Positions 17,820-26,807 of a stretch of 31,673 nt of DNA are shown in pieces; position 1 is the first letter of the stretch, and every line of letters starts with the position of its first letter. This DNA is from JBLHKS01 sp047620505. Lineage in GTDB: Bacteria > Verrucomicrobiota > Verrucomicrobiia > Verrucomicrobiales > DEV007. The notes beneath the pieces were generated by a model, which saw nothing but the letters and a program-made list of their open reading frames with translations, made no database searches and was not told the DNA's origin. The position numbers and the translations under genes were made by a program. Location: positions 1 to 31,673 of the forward strand of contig JBLHKS010000068.1 in assembly GCA_047620505.1 (NCBI GenBank). Reading direction: 5' to 3'.

Positions 17820-19733
17820 ATGTTGCCTCGCCTTCTTTCCCTTGCCTTCCTGATTCCTTTCGCCGCGCTTGCTCAAGACTACGCCTCGCACCCGCCGCTT
17901 AGGCCGCTGTTCTTTCCATCCGATCAGGCACTTGGCGACGGGCCGCACTTTTTCGTCAGCCCGGAAGGCGACAATGCCAGTTCCGGCGAGGAGAGCGCGC
18001 CCTGGCAAACGATCGATTTCGCGCTGACTCGAATTGGTCCCGGAGACACCCTGATTCTTCGCGAAGGAGTCTACCGAGAGAACGTCAGAATTTCCTTAAC
18101 GGGAAAACACAACGCGGAAATCACGATTCGGTCGTTTCCCGGCGAACACGCGATCATCGACGGTTCCTTCGCCGAGTTTTTCGATGCGCCGGAGACTGCC
18201 TGGGAGGTCGTCGACGAAGAGCTTGGAGAATACCGTTCAGCCTCGCGCTATTCGAATCTCCGGAATGTGCTGGGTTCATTTGGAGATTCAATGATCGGTC
18301 TTCAAACCTATTATCATTCAGAGGATCTGCGCGCTACGAACGAGGTCGTCGATTGGGTAGATTGGGATCGGCGAGACGAGACAGACATCCGGCCAGTCTA
18401 TTTTGGGCCCGGCTTATGGTATAACAAAGAAAGTGGCCGAATTCATATTCGTCTCGCTCACACAAATTTGCCGGAGCCGATCGCTAACTACAAAGGCGAA
18501 ACCGATCCTCGCAAACTCCCGTTGCTCATCGCTCCGTATCGATCCACACCTCTCGCGATCGACGGGGCCAGCCATCTTTACATCGAGGGTCTGACGATTC
18601 GCGGTGCGGGCTACACCGCCGTTGAATTGGCTCAGGCGACAAATATCCAGCTTCAGAACCTCACAATCTGGGCTGGCGCTTATGGAATTCGGGCATCCGG
18701 AACACAGCACTTTCGTCTGCTTCACTCTGGCGTTTACGGAAATATTGCGCCGTGGACATTCCGCGCGGACGGTTCGAAACGAGACTACCCGGGACGGCCG
18801 CATCGCAACATCTCGCGTCTGAATACGCATGCATCGATCGAGATCGATTCCGGCCGCGAATCCAGCGTCTACGCGTTTCCGCAAAATGATCACTGGGAAA
18901 TTCTCTACTGCGAATTCACCGACGCGCACGACGGACCTTACCTCGGAAGCATCAACGTCCACTTCAGCCAGAATCTCGTTGAAAACATGCAGGACGACGG
19001 AATTTATCTCAGTCCGATGTACAAACGGCATCGGCTCGAAGACAGCGACCCTCAGATTTACATAGAAGGTAATCTATTTCGCCAGGTGCTGACTCCTTTG
19101 GCTTTTGGTGGGCCTTGGACGGAGACACGAGATCAGGTTTATATTTATAGAAACGTTTTTGATTTGCGAAAACCGGTTCAAACCGGACGGCCAACGACAA
19201 TGTCTGCCGAACCTCGTTTCAGCACTGGAAAATTCATGGGCGATCACGGTTCGCCGCCGTGGCCGGCAATGAACATTTATCAGAATACGATCATCACTGG
19301 TGATCCGCAGCGAGGCGCGCCAGGCGCAGCTTTCGGTGGATTGCGAGCCGGAAATCCACGCCGAATCTATAATAATATCTTTCTTCATCTGGCACGGCTA
19401 CCCGGCTTCATTGTCCCGCCTCCAGATTCGGATTTTGCGAGCGATGGAAATTTGTACTGGTCGCCCGATCCAGAAATTCCGGATGCCGCGCGTTTCTTCG
19501 GAAAGTTCCGCGCAGCTTTTCCGAGTTTCGAAGGCAAGTCGCTGATCGCAGATCCAAAGCTAGAAGGAAGCCGCCCGAGCGCGGACAGCCAGGTTGTCGA
19601 TGCCGGAGTCGAGTTGCCTGACGGTTGGCCGGACGATCGGAGCATTCACGACGTTGATGCTCCCGACATCGGCGCGATTTCACCAGCCGGCACACCAAGA
19701 ATTGGACGCGGCTCAAGAATTGGAACCTATTAA
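17820..19733 (+). CDS. Secreted right-handed parallel beta-helix protein
   Basis: This is a 637-residue exported protein with a signal peptide (MLPRLLSLAFLIPFAALA, cleavage before Q19). The mature part opens with HFFVSPEGDNASSGEESAP and PGDTLILREGVYRENV, the DUF1565/NosD-like entrance to a parallel beta-helix. Repeating turns such as LYIEGLTIRGAGYTAVEL and IQLQNLTIWAGAYGIR follow. Such folds occur in polysaccharide lyases and glycoside hydrolases; catalytic residues cannot be assigned. It starts 22 nt after the CoA-transferase and its stop lies 3 nt before the next beta-helix gene, so the pair is probably translated together. Confidence 0.85.
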   Translation: MLPRLLSLAFLIPFAALAQDYASHPPLRPLFFPSDQALGDGPHFFVSPEGDNASSGEESAPWQTIDFALTRIGPGDTLILREGVYRENVRISLTGKHNAEITIRSFPGEHAIIDGSFAEFFDAPETAWEVVDEELGEYRSASRYSNLRNVLGSFGDSMIGLQTYYHSEDLRATNEVVDWVDWDRRDETDIRPVYFGPGLWYNKESGRIHIRLAHTNLPEPIANYKGETDPRKLPLLIAPYRSTPLAIDGASHLYIEGLTIRGAGYTAVELAQATNIQLQNLTIWAGAYGIRASGTQHFRLLHSGVYGNIAPWTFRADGSKRDYPGRPHRNISRLNTHASIEIDSGRESSVYAFPQNDHWEILYCEFTDAHDGPYLGSINVHFSQNLVENMQDDGIYLSPMYKRHRLEDSDPQIYIEGNLFRQVLTPLAFGGPWTETRDQVYIYRNVFDLRKPVQTGRPTTMSAEPRFSTGKFMGDHGSPPWPAMNIYQNTIITGDPQRGAPGAAFGGLRAGNPRRIYNNIFLHLARLPGFIVPPPDSDFASDGNLYWSPDPEIPDAARFFGKFRAAFPSFEGKSLIADPKLEGSRPSADSQVVDAGVELPDGWPDDRSIHDVDAPDIGAISPAGTPRIGRGSRIGTY

Positions 19734-19736
19734 GCT

Positions 19737-20909
19737 ATGAAATGGATTGCCCTGCTCTCAACGTTAGCCTTGTCGCCAGCAGCTGCTGAAGTTTTCGACA
19801 TCACGAAATTCGGCGCGACCGCTAACGACAACACCGATGACACTACCTCGATTGAAAACGCGCTCGCTGCTTGCGGTGAGGCCGGCGGCGGAACCGTTTT
19901 GATACCAGCTGGAACATTTATCCTCTCAAGACGAAACGCAGAATCTCCGATACTCGAAGTTCCGCCGGACACCACGGTTCAAGGCGAAGGAACCTCTTCT
20001 ATATTGAAATTCGACCCGGCCGTCAATACGTCGAATTTCTGGCGAATGATCGGTGCGCCAGTCGCGACCGGCACACGCAATGTCGTCATCCGGGATCTGC
20101 ATCTCGATGGCTCAAACACTCATCCGAAATACGAAAAAGGCGAGACTCCAGAACACAACGCGGGGATCTGGTTTTACAACAAAGACCACTTCATCGAGAA
20201 CATTGTTGTCGAGAATGTCTTCGCTGAGAATTTCTCCGGCGACTGCATGGCGTTCTCTCGAAACTGTCGCGGAATCACGGTTCGCGATTGCACGTTGCGA
20301 AATTTTATCCGCCAGGGAATCCAGATGGGAGGGAGCGAGGGCTCGCGCGATTATTTGGTGACCGGTTGCCGTGATCTTGAGCACTCGGTGAAGCCGGGTG
20401 GGTCCACAATTCACGTCGAACACGCGCGCGGGCTTAAGAATGTGATTATCGAAAACAATCACTGCCGTAAATCGATTCTCGCTGGTGGTGTGGATGGGAT
20501 GATCATTCGCGGTAACACGATTGACGGCGTTCTGATCGGAAACGGAAACACGAATCTGGTCGTTCAGAATAATATCGTTCGAGGCCCGGATCGAAAGGGC
20601 GCGGTTGTGCAGCTTGGTTATACCAAGAACCTGATCTTCAGCGGAAACATCGTTGAAGGCGGCCCAGAGAGCACGTCTGGAATCTATATTTGGGGAAACT
20701 CTCGCTACAATTCTCAGCCAGGCGAAAACGTCGTCGTTTCCGGAAACCGGATTACTTCGGGCGAGAACGCGATATTTCTGAACGGTGCCACGGGAGTCAA
20801 AGTCTTCGGCAACGTCCTCACGGCACCTCGCCATTTTCTAGCGAAGCGAGCCGAAGACGTTGAATCGGATATCGAGGAAACCGAGGAGCCTGCGATTGAA
20901 TCGAATTAA
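19737..20909 (+). CDS. Secreted pectate-lyase-superfamily beta-helix protein
   Basis: The 390-residue product starts with a signal peptide (MKWIALLSTLALSPAAA). The mature start EVFDITKFGATANDNTDD and GGGTVLIPAGTFILS match the pectate-lyase-superfamily (Pectate_lyase_3, GH28-like) opening turn. About ten helix coils with Asn ladders follow (ENVFAENFSGDCMAF, IIENNHCRKSILAGG, LVVQNNIVRG). The enzymatic activity, probably a glycan lyase or hydrolase, is not determinable. It lies 3 nt after the other beta-helix gene. Its last four bases overlap the end of convergent parC, sharing TTAA. A perfect palindrome copy lies in the signal peptide (P-A-A-A-E), at the same place as in the sulfatase. Confidence 0.85.
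   Translation: MKWIALLSTLALSPAAAEVFDITKFGATANDNTDDTTSIENALAACGEAGGGTVLIPAGTFILSRRNAESPILEVPPDTTVQGEGTSSILKFDPAVNTSNFWRMIGAPVATGTRNVVIRDLHLDGSNTHPKYEKGETPEHNAGIWFYNKDHFIENIVVENVFAENFSGDCMAFSRNCRGITVRDCTLRNFIRQGIQMGGSEGSRDYLVTGCRDLEHSVKPGGSTIHVEHARGLKNVIIENNHCRKSILAGGVDGMIIRGNTIDGVLIGNGNTNLVVQNNIVRGPDRKGAVVQLGYTKNLIFSGNIVEGGPESTSGIYIWGNSRYNSQPGENVVVSGNRITSGENAIFLNGATGVKVFGNVLTAPRHFLAKRAEDVESDIEETEEPAIESN
19777..19788. repeat. Iterated palindrome, perfect copy
   Basis: CAGCAGCTGCTG in the signal peptide of the second beta-helix protein (P-A-A-A-E). Confidence 0.9.
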
Positions 20910-22927
20910 AATTCCTTCCCAAACAAGTCTTCGCGGATCTCAACAATTTCTGGAATTTCGGGGGCGTCCTGCTTCGGACGCCGGATCACGCGGTCTATTG
21001 GGTGGCGTGAGACGATGTTTCCTTTGCTGGAACGGCCTTTGATCGCGATCGTGTTGAAGTCAAAATCGAGCTGCAAAGTCCGCAAGCGTGGAGCCGGTTT
21101 GATGTGGACCCGAACGACGTCCAAACTGGCGAGTTCTTCGGATTCGTGGACTCGAAAATAGAAAACCCGGCTGCCTGGCCTTCCTAAACCAAGTTCGTAA
21201 ACTTTGTCGCGAGTGATCCCTGAAATCTGGAATCGCTTAGCGTAGGTGTTTCCATCGCGGCCGTCCCGATAAACCATGTGGTAGACCGGCTTGTCGGCCT
21301 TCTGAAAGACCGCGACGTGGAGATTATTTTTCCCGACGAAAGCTTTTTCCGCGTTCCTGACGACCTTCATCGTCGTGTCGCCCGCGAACGCGATGATGTC
21401 GTCCAGCCGCGAGCAAGGGCCGACTTCATCGCCGTCGCGCTTCATGCCCCAGCCGACGAATCCGTTCTTACGATCGACGTAAAGTGTTTCGTTGGCGACG
21501 GCAACAGCACGCCCGACAACTCGCTCGAAAGTGGTTAGCTCCGTCTTCCGTTCACGGCCTTTGCCGTACTTCGTTTTGAGGTCTTCGAACCACTTGATCG
21601 CGTACTTCGTCAGGCTGCGAAGGTTGCGCTTCACCTCTTTGATCTGATCTTCAAGGCCGCGGATGTGCTCATCGGCTTTGAACGAATCGAACTTCGAGAT
21701 CCGCTTGATTTTTATCTCTGTCAGGCGCGCAACGTCCTCCTGAGTCACTTTGCGCATCAACAAATGAAGGAAAGGTTCGAGCCCCGCCCAGATCTCGGTC
21801 AGGACCGCTTCCCAAGTTTCGCATTCCTCGATTCGACGGTAAATCCGATTCTCGATGAAGATTTTTTCGAGCGACGAAAAGTGCCACTTTTCCTCTAGCT
21901 CGTGAAGCGTGATTTCCAGCTCCATCTTCAGCAGATCGCGAGTTCGAAAGGCGCTGATCCGCAATATTTCCTTCACGCTGAGGAACTTAGGCGTGTTGTC
22001 TTCGATCACGCAGGCGTTTGGCGAGATCGAGACTTCGCAATCCGTGAACGCGTAAAGCGCCTGAAGCGTCTGCTCAGAATCCGTCCCGGAAGGCAGCTGA
22101 ACTCGGACTTCGGCGACATCCGAGGTCAGGTCATCGACTCGATTGATTTTGATTTTTCCCTTCGCCGCAGCATCCGCGATCGAGGCCATCACGCCGAGCG
22201 TCGTCGTGCCGTAAGGAATTTCGCGAACGACGAGATGCCGACCTCGGTTTTCAATTTCGATCTTGGCGCGCACCCTGACACGACCACCACGCACGCCTTC
22301 GTTATACTCCGAAACATCGGCCATCGCCCCCTGCGCGAAGTCGGGAAAAATTTCGAAGTCCTCTTTGTTGAGAACAGCGATCGAAGCGTCAATCAGCTCG
22401 ATAAAATTGTGCGGCAGGATTTTGCAAGCTAAGCCAACTGCGATGCCTTCGACGCCCGAAGCGAGCACGAGCGGAAACTTCATCGGCAGCGCGACTGGCT
22501 CCTTATTTCGGCCATCGTAGGAACTCTGCCAGACCGTGATTTTCGAATTGAAGGCGACTTCGAGCGCGAATTTAGAAAGCCGAGTTTCGATGTATCGAGG
22601 AGCGGCGGCGTTGTCGCCAGTCAGGATATTTCCCCAGTTTCCCTGAGTATCGACGAGCAGCTGCTTCTGGCCGAGCTGCGTCAACGCATCGCCGATCGAT
22701 TGATCGCCGTGCGGATGGTACTGCATCGTGTGGCCGACGATGTTGGCGACTTTGTGGAATCGGCCGTCGTCCTTTTCCTTAAGCGAATGCAGAATCCGGC
22801 GTTGAACGGGCTTCAGGCCGTCATCGATGTGCGGCACAGCGCGTTCAAGGATTACGTAGCTGGCGTAATCCAGAAACCAGTCGCCATACATGGCGTTCAT
22901 CGGCGTGCCGCGGTCGGGGGCAGGCAT
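20906..22927 (-). CDS. parC: DNA topoisomerase IV / gyrase-type subunit A
   Basis: The 673-residue type IIA topoisomerase A subunit cuts and rejoins DNA during decatenation or relaxation. The N-terminal winged-helix domain has GLKPVQRRILHSL and HPHGDQSIGD. The catalytic Tyr is Y112 in AAAPRYIETRL, with the adjacent R111. The tower domain follows (GVEGIAVGLACKILPHNF), and then a short C-terminal domain without a GyrA-box-like QRRGGxG, so ParC is favoured over GyrA. Size and wording resemble ParC of Bacteroidetes and Verrucomicrobia. No parE is visible upstream; the next gene upstream is divergent. The ATG at 22927 has no Shine-Dalgarno sequence. Confidence 0.88.
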   Translation of the reverse strand: MPAPDRGTPMNAMYGDWFLDYASYVILERAVPHIDDGLKPVQRRILHSLKEKDDGRFHKVANIVGHTMQYHPHGDQSIGDALTQLGQKQLLVDTQGNWGNILTGDNAAAPRYIETRLSKFALEVAFNSKITVWQSSYDGRNKEPVALPMKFPLVLASGVEGIAVGLACKILPHNFIELIDASIAVLNKEDFEIFPDFAQGAMADVSEYNEGVRGGRVRVRAKIEIENRGRHLVVREIPYGTTTLGVMASIADAAAKGKIKINRVDDLTSDVAEVRVQLPSGTDSEQTLQALYAFTDCEVSISPNACVIEDNTPKFLSVKEILRISAFRTRDLLKMELEITLHELEEKWHFSSLEKIFIENRIYRRIEECETWEAVLTEIWAGLEPFLHLLMRKVTQEDVARLTEIKIKRISKFDSFKADEHIRGLEDQIKEVKRNLRSLTKYAIKWFEDLKTKYGKGRERKTELTTFERVVGRAVAVANETLYVDRKNGFVGWGMKRDGDEVGPCSRLDDIIAFAGDTTMKVVRNAEKAFVGKNNLHVAVFQKADKPVYHMVYRDGRDGNTYAKRFQISGITRDKVYELGLGRPGSRVFYFRVHESEELASLDVVRVHIKPAPRLRTLQLDFDFNTIAIKGRSSKGNIVSRHPIDRVIRRPKQDAPEIPEIVEIREDLFGKEF
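22655..22666. repeat. Iterated palindrome, 10-bp core
   Basis: GAGCAGCTGCTT in parC, encoding K-Q-L-L on the minus strand; only the 10-bp core is kept. Confidence 0.7.
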
Positions 22928-23058
22928 CGTAGGTCAGTTTGTTAGATTAAAAATGCGGGTTTGATCAAAGCGAGGGTCGAACGCTCGGGAACCGGATATT
23001 AATTCGGGTTTCTTAAAATTAAAGGGTTCCGTGCGAGTTTTTGATCGAAAAAGAAATC

Positions 23059-23070
23059 CAGCAGCTGCTG
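23059..23070. repeat. Iterated palindrome, perfect intergenic copy
   Basis: CAGCAGCTGCTG in the gap between the divergent parC and phosphodiesterase-like genes. Confidence 0.9.
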
Positions 23071-23117
23071 AGTCCAAAACTTGCGCCTGCCAGCTGGTCC
23101 GTGTTAGTAAGAACCTC

Positions 23118-24557
23118 ATGGCGGATAAAATTGGCCCCCTTAGTCTTCTCTTACTCGTGATCGCCGCTGCGGTTGCGATGCTTCCGTTGGAAAGCTCGAT
23201 GAAAGTCGAGTGGGTTCGATCCAGCATGGCCGACGATCGAACGGAACATGAACTGTTGGTTTTGTTAGGTCGGGCAGAAGCCGATCCGATGACAAATACG
23301 ACCGATGTCGTTGTTGCGCCGGCGCCGGAGCGCTCGAATTTTCCGGATCCGATCAACTACGTGCTTTGGATCAACGTTAGTGGATTTCGAGGCGACTACG
23401 TCGAAAAGTCCAACGCTCCGTTTTTCGGAAATCTCTCCCTGGCTTCGGCCTCGACTTCTCGGATGTCGCCGACGTCTCCAAGCTTGAACTGGCCGAGTCT
23501 CGTTTCGATGGCGACCGGGCTTAAGCCAGCTCAGCACGGGATCATCGGCGAAACGATTCGCCTTCCTGAAAGCGGTGAAATCGTCCGGCGGCCGACAGAT
23601 TTGAGTTTGCTGAAGGGCGAGCCGATCTGGACGACTGCGAAGCGGCAAGGCGTCCGAGTTCTTGTCCAGGATTGGCCGTTTTCGCAAATTCAACCTAGCG
23701 AAAACGCCGCCGACATTCATTTGGCGGAGTTTGATCCGGAGGCAAGCGACGCGGATCGGCTCAAAGCGCTGATGGATGCTTGGACGAGCGACACCGACGA
23801 GGAAAAGATCCGGCTCGCGATGGTGAGCCTCCACGATCTCAACAAGGTCGGCGAAAAGCACGGCGCCCGCGCTCCTGAGACGTACACGGCGTTTACGGAT
23901 TTCGACACGCAGATGGCCGAGTTTTTCACTCAGCTGGAGGAAGCCTGGCCGAAACTGAATCGGGGTGCGGACGAACTTTGGGTTTTCATCACGACCGATC
24001 ACGGCATGGCTGAGGTCGAAACTCTGATCAACTACGAGCAGCTTGTCAGTCAGCAGGTTCAAGATCGGACGGTCGTGGCGATCGACGACACAGTCGCTCA
24101 CATCTGGCTGAACCTACCGGATGGAACGAACCAGGAAAAATTCCTCAAAGCGATGGATGACGAACTCGGTCGGCCGATTTTCTGGAAAATGTACACGCCC
24201 GATCAGATGCCGGCGGACTGGGATTTTCCCGCTGACGGAGGTGGCGCAGGTGAAAGAATTCTGGTGCTCCAACCGAAGTATCGGTTCACCGACAAAAAGG
24301 GTTCAGAGGCGGTGTTTCCAGCTGTGGAAGTCGGCGGTCCGCTTGCCACCGGTGGTTACGCGGTCAAGGCGACTTCGGTGATGCGCGGCCAGGCTTTTAT
24401 CTTCAAATTTCCGGAGCGAGCGGACGTGGTCGACCTCAAAAATATCTACTCAGTCCAGCTCTACCCGACGGTCTGCAAGTTGCTGGGAATCGAGCCGGCC
24501 GAAGGCGCGGACGCGGCGGCGTTGGAGCTCGGGCCCGCAGAAATGGTCGAGGAATAG
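23118..24557 (+). CDS. Membrane-anchored alkaline-phosphatase-superfamily protein, probably catalytically degenerate
   Basis: The 479-residue protein has an N-terminal membrane anchor (about 6-24) and a type I phosphodiesterase/nucleotide-pyrophosphatase fold. Recognisable landmarks are LWINVSGFRGDYV, MATGLKPAQHGIIG and FITTDHGM. Key residues deviate: the metal Asp of the usual V-D-G-x-R strand is S88, the nucleophile Thr/Ser position is N124 (PSLNWPSLVSMATG), and the D-x-x-G-H metal motif reads N-K-V-G-E at 242-246. D294-H295 remain. It may therefore be a binding protein rather than an enzyme. ATG 23118 is preferred; an upstream ATG-like start at 23031 adds 29 unsupported residues spanning the palindrome copy. 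It ends 15 nt before the convergent SAP-like gene. Confidence 0.75.
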   Translation: MADKIGPLSLLLLVIAAAVAMLPLESSMKVEWVRSSMADDRTEHELLVLLGRAEADPMTNTTDVVVAPAPERSNFPDPINYVLWINVSGFRGDYVEKSNAPFFGNLSLASASTSRMSPTSPSLNWPSLVSMATGLKPAQHGIIGETIRLPESGEIVRRPTDLSLLKGEPIWTTAKRQGVRVLVQDWPFSQIQPSENAADIHLAEFDPEASDADRLKALMDAWTSDTDEEKIRLAMVSLHDLNKVGEKHGARAPETYTAFTDFDTQMAEFFTQLEEAWPKLNRGADELWVFITTDHGMAEVETLINYEQLVSQQVQDRTVVAIDDTVAHIWLNLPDGTNQEKFLKAMDDELGRPIFWKMYTPDQMPADWDFPADGGGAGERILVLQPKYRFTDKKGSEAVFPAVEVGGPLATGGYAVKATSVMRGQAFIFKFPERADVVDLKNIYSVQLYPTVCKLLGIEPAEGADAAALELGPAEMVEE

Positions 24558-24572
24558 GCGAAAGTCGGCGGT

Positions 24573-25373
24573 CTAACTCCGATTCGCTTGGGCCTGGATT
24601 TCGTGGATCGAGGCGCGGATGAGTTTCAGAAGTTTGCGCGGATTTTTCTCGGCGTAAAAGTTTTCCGCGCCCAGGGCCGCGATGATTTCTGGATCAAGCG
24701 CGCTGAGTTCATTGAAGATCGTCTCAAGCTTGGCGGAAGTGGCTCCGGCGGCCGCATCTTCTCGTAGCCGACTCAGCAGCTGCTGGGCTTTTTCAGTCGA
24801 CGGCTTGGGTTTGGCTTCGGCCGGTGACGAGCCCGAGAGGTTGGATTCGATCTCGGTCAGGAGCGCCGATTTTCCGCCTTTTCCGGCAAGGTCCAGCTTT
24901 TTGGAAACCTGACGCAGCTGAGCGACGGTTGCCCGTTTCAGCGAAGCCTTCAACTCGCCTGAAATCGCGTTTCCAGTTTCGTGCGCTTGAATTTCGCGCC
25001 AAAGCCCAATGAGAGATTTTTCGGCGCGGTGGCTGTTTTCGACAATGAATTTCCCGAGCCCGCCAGACTGACCGGCGTAAGCCAAAACGTTTTGAAATCT
25101 CTGAAGCAATTTCTTCGGCGAGGCTCCAATGAAAGGATCGAATGCCGCAAGAGCGCTTTCAAAGAGTCTGGACGGCTGATCAGTTTCGGGAAACTCACCG
25201 AGCGGCTCGGATTGACAGCTTTCGAGGAAGGCGAGCACTTCTTTGAGATCAAACTCGGCCAGTTCATCGAGCGCAGCAGCCGTGTCGCCCAGGCTCAGAG
25301 CGCGGTCAGCGAAGCCGTCTTCCTTAGCTTGCGCGGCGGCGCGATTGAACCAATCAATAAGAGGCCGAACCAT
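24573..25373 (-). CDS. Hypothetical protein with SAP-like DNA-binding motif, partner of membrane ParA
   Basis: The 266-residue helical protein has no signal peptide or membrane segment. Residues about 148-179 (ATVAQLRQVSKKLDLAGKGG and following KSALLTEIE) fit the SAP-motif pattern of two helices around a G-K turn, a fold that usually binds DNA or RNA. A Pro/Lys linker follows, then a helical C-terminal region. The rest is unrecognised. It starts 5 nt after the stop of the ParA-like gene on the same strand, so the two products are probably made together. A perfect palindrome copy encodes QQLL at 197-200. The SAP assignment is by pattern only. Confidence 0.65.
   Translation of the reverse strand: MVRPLIDWFNRAAAQAKEDGFADRALSLGDTAAALDELAEFDLKEVLAFLESCQSEPLGEFPETDQPSRLFESALAAFDPFIGASPKKLLQRFQNVLAYAGQSGGLGKFIVENSHRAEKSLIGLWREIQAHETGNAISGELKASLKRATVAQLRQVSKKLDLAGKGGKSALLTEIESNLSGSSPAEAKPKPSTEKAQQLLSRLREDAAAGATSAKLETIFNELSALDPEIIAALGAENFYAEKNPRKLLKLIRASIHEIQAQANRS
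24774..24785. repeat. Iterated palindrome, perfect copy
   Basis: CAGCAGCTGCTG in the minus-strand SAP-like gene, encoding Q-Q-L-L. Confidence 0.9.
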
Positions 25374-25378
25374 CGAAT

Positions 25379-26767
25379 TCAGAGAGTGATCGGGTAGGAT
25401 TCCGCGTTTTCAAGACGCCGAGCGAATTCGTCCGCGGTTTCCTTGAGCCGTTGTCGGACCTCCAGTTTTTGCACGGCAGCGATTTCGAATTCCTCCGGCC
25501 CAGGGAGCTCGCTTGCGGGAATTCCCTCCGCGCAAGCCTTGGGAGGGAAGAGAACTCCGCGCGGAAGGTAGGCCTCGAGATTCGAGTTGAGCGTGGCGTA
25601 GGCGTCCTGGTGAGGAGCGATCAAGTTCTTCTCCTCGCCGCGTTTTCTGACTTCGTTAGGGATCACGCCGAGGATCTGAGCGGAGATCACGCCGGCTTTC
25701 TGAAGCGCTCGAATCTGGACGAGGGTGTTGGGAACCGCGCGCGCCGCGTGAGGCTCCAAACGAGTCGGAATCACGATGAAATCGCTCGCCGCGAGCGCGT
25801 TGATCGCGGATGCGGTGAGTCGTGGTGGGCAGTCGAAACCGACCAAGCCGTATTGCTGATAAACCCAGTCCTGGTGCAGCAGCTGCCGGAAATGAAACCG
25901 GTTCTCCTGATCCAAAAGGAGGTGCTGCGTCTGAGCCCGATAGTCAGCCTCATCGAGCGGGTTTTCCGCCGGGCAAACGTCGACCGACTCGCAGCCGTTC
26001 ATCGGCAACGTCAATTGCCGGAGATCATTTGGGTCGAGCCGATCCATTTTCCAAAGCGCTCGAACCGAGCGATCCCCTTTCAGCATCACACCGAGTTGAT
26101 CGCGATTCAGCGTGCCCTCGCTGAGCGTTCCCTGGAAGTCGAGATCGAGAAGCAGCGACCGTCCGCGCCACAATCCGTCGAGTCCGAGCATCGCGGTCAA
26201 ATTCGCAGCCAAAAACGTTTTCCCGACTCCGCCTTTGAGATTCAGGAACGTCACGAACGGCGTTTTCCGCTCTGTCAGGGGCAGCACCGGCGGAACTCCC
26301 TTAACCTTTTTCCTGACCCAGATTCGCCACTCTCCTTTGAGCGCATCGTTGACCTTGGATTCGAAATTGCCGCTGGCGACGGTCTTGGCCGTCTTCAGTT
26401 TTTTAATTGTAGAGTCCGCCATTCGCAGTCGATCAACCGCGATGTTCAGCCGGCGACCGCGTCTGCGCACTTCGATTCCAGCGAGAGCGCCGCAAGTGCA
26501 GGCGACGACGAGGAGAACAATAACGATCGCCAGAATCGCCACCTGAGCGCTGATGCCGACGTCCTTCAACAGCATCGTCAGGAGCTTCTGGATCGATTCA
26601 TCGAAGACTTTCAGCGCCGCGAGCCCGATGAGCGACACCCCGGAAAGAATCGCGGCGGCGAGCGCAAACCGTCCAGGCTTTACGTCGTCGATCTCGATTT
26701 CCGCGGCCTCAGCTGAACCGAATTGCTCGATTCCCATCGCCCGTGGAGTCTCCGAAAGTTCTCCCAT
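25379..26767 (-). CDS. ParA/MinD-like ATPase with two N-terminal transmembrane segments
   Basis: The 462-residue protein has two hydrophobic segments (about 32-54 and 75-99), a basic linker (RRRGRRLN), and a C-terminal ParA/MinD P-loop ATPase. The deviant Walker A is K178-G-G-V-G-K-T184 with the ParA signature lysine. Walker A' is LLLDLDFQGTL and Walker B is GLVGFDCPP. Known ParA proteins are cytoplasmic and MinD uses a peripheral helix; permanent membrane anchoring is unusual and superficially recalls BY-kinases, but the P-loop is of ParA type. No ParB is present; the SAP-like protein follows. ATG 26767 is chosen over GTG 26800. The gene lies 75 nt after ftsB, with a palindrome copy in the gap. 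Confidence 0.82.
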   Translation of the reverse strand: MGELSETPRAMGIEQFGSAEAAEIEIDDVKPGRFALAAAILSGVSLIGLAALKVFDESIQKLLTMLLKDVGISAQVAILAIVIVLLVVACTCGALAGIEVRRRGRRLNIAVDRLRMADSTIKKLKTAKTVASGNFESKVNDALKGEWRIWVRKKVKGVPPVLPLTERKTPFVTFLNLKGGVGKTFLAANLTAMLGLDGLWRGRSLLLDLDFQGTLSEGTLNRDQLGVMLKGDRSVRALWKMDRLDPNDLRQLTLPMNGCESVDVCPAENPLDEADYRAQTQHLLLDQENRFHFRQLLHQDWVYQQYGLVGFDCPPRLTASAINALAASDFIVIPTRLEPHAARAVPNTLVQIRALQKAGVISAQILGVIPNEVRKRGEEKNLIAPHQDAYATLNSNLEAYLPRGVLFPPKACAEGIPASELPGPEEFEIAAVQKLEVRQRLKETADEFARRLENAESYPITL

Positions 26768-26807
26768 TCGGGCGAGTTTAGCGGGTTTACCAGAAAGCAC
26801 AAATCGC

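Noticed and set aside
25451..26716. 421-residue plus-strand frame opposite the ParA-like gene
   Set aside because: It mirrors a gene with clear Walker motifs and shows no motif of its own.
25379..26767. Bacterial tyrosine kinase (Wzc/CpsD type)
   Set aside because: The membrane-ATPase layout is similar, but the P-loop KGGVGKT is of ParA type and no tyrosine cluster ends the protein.
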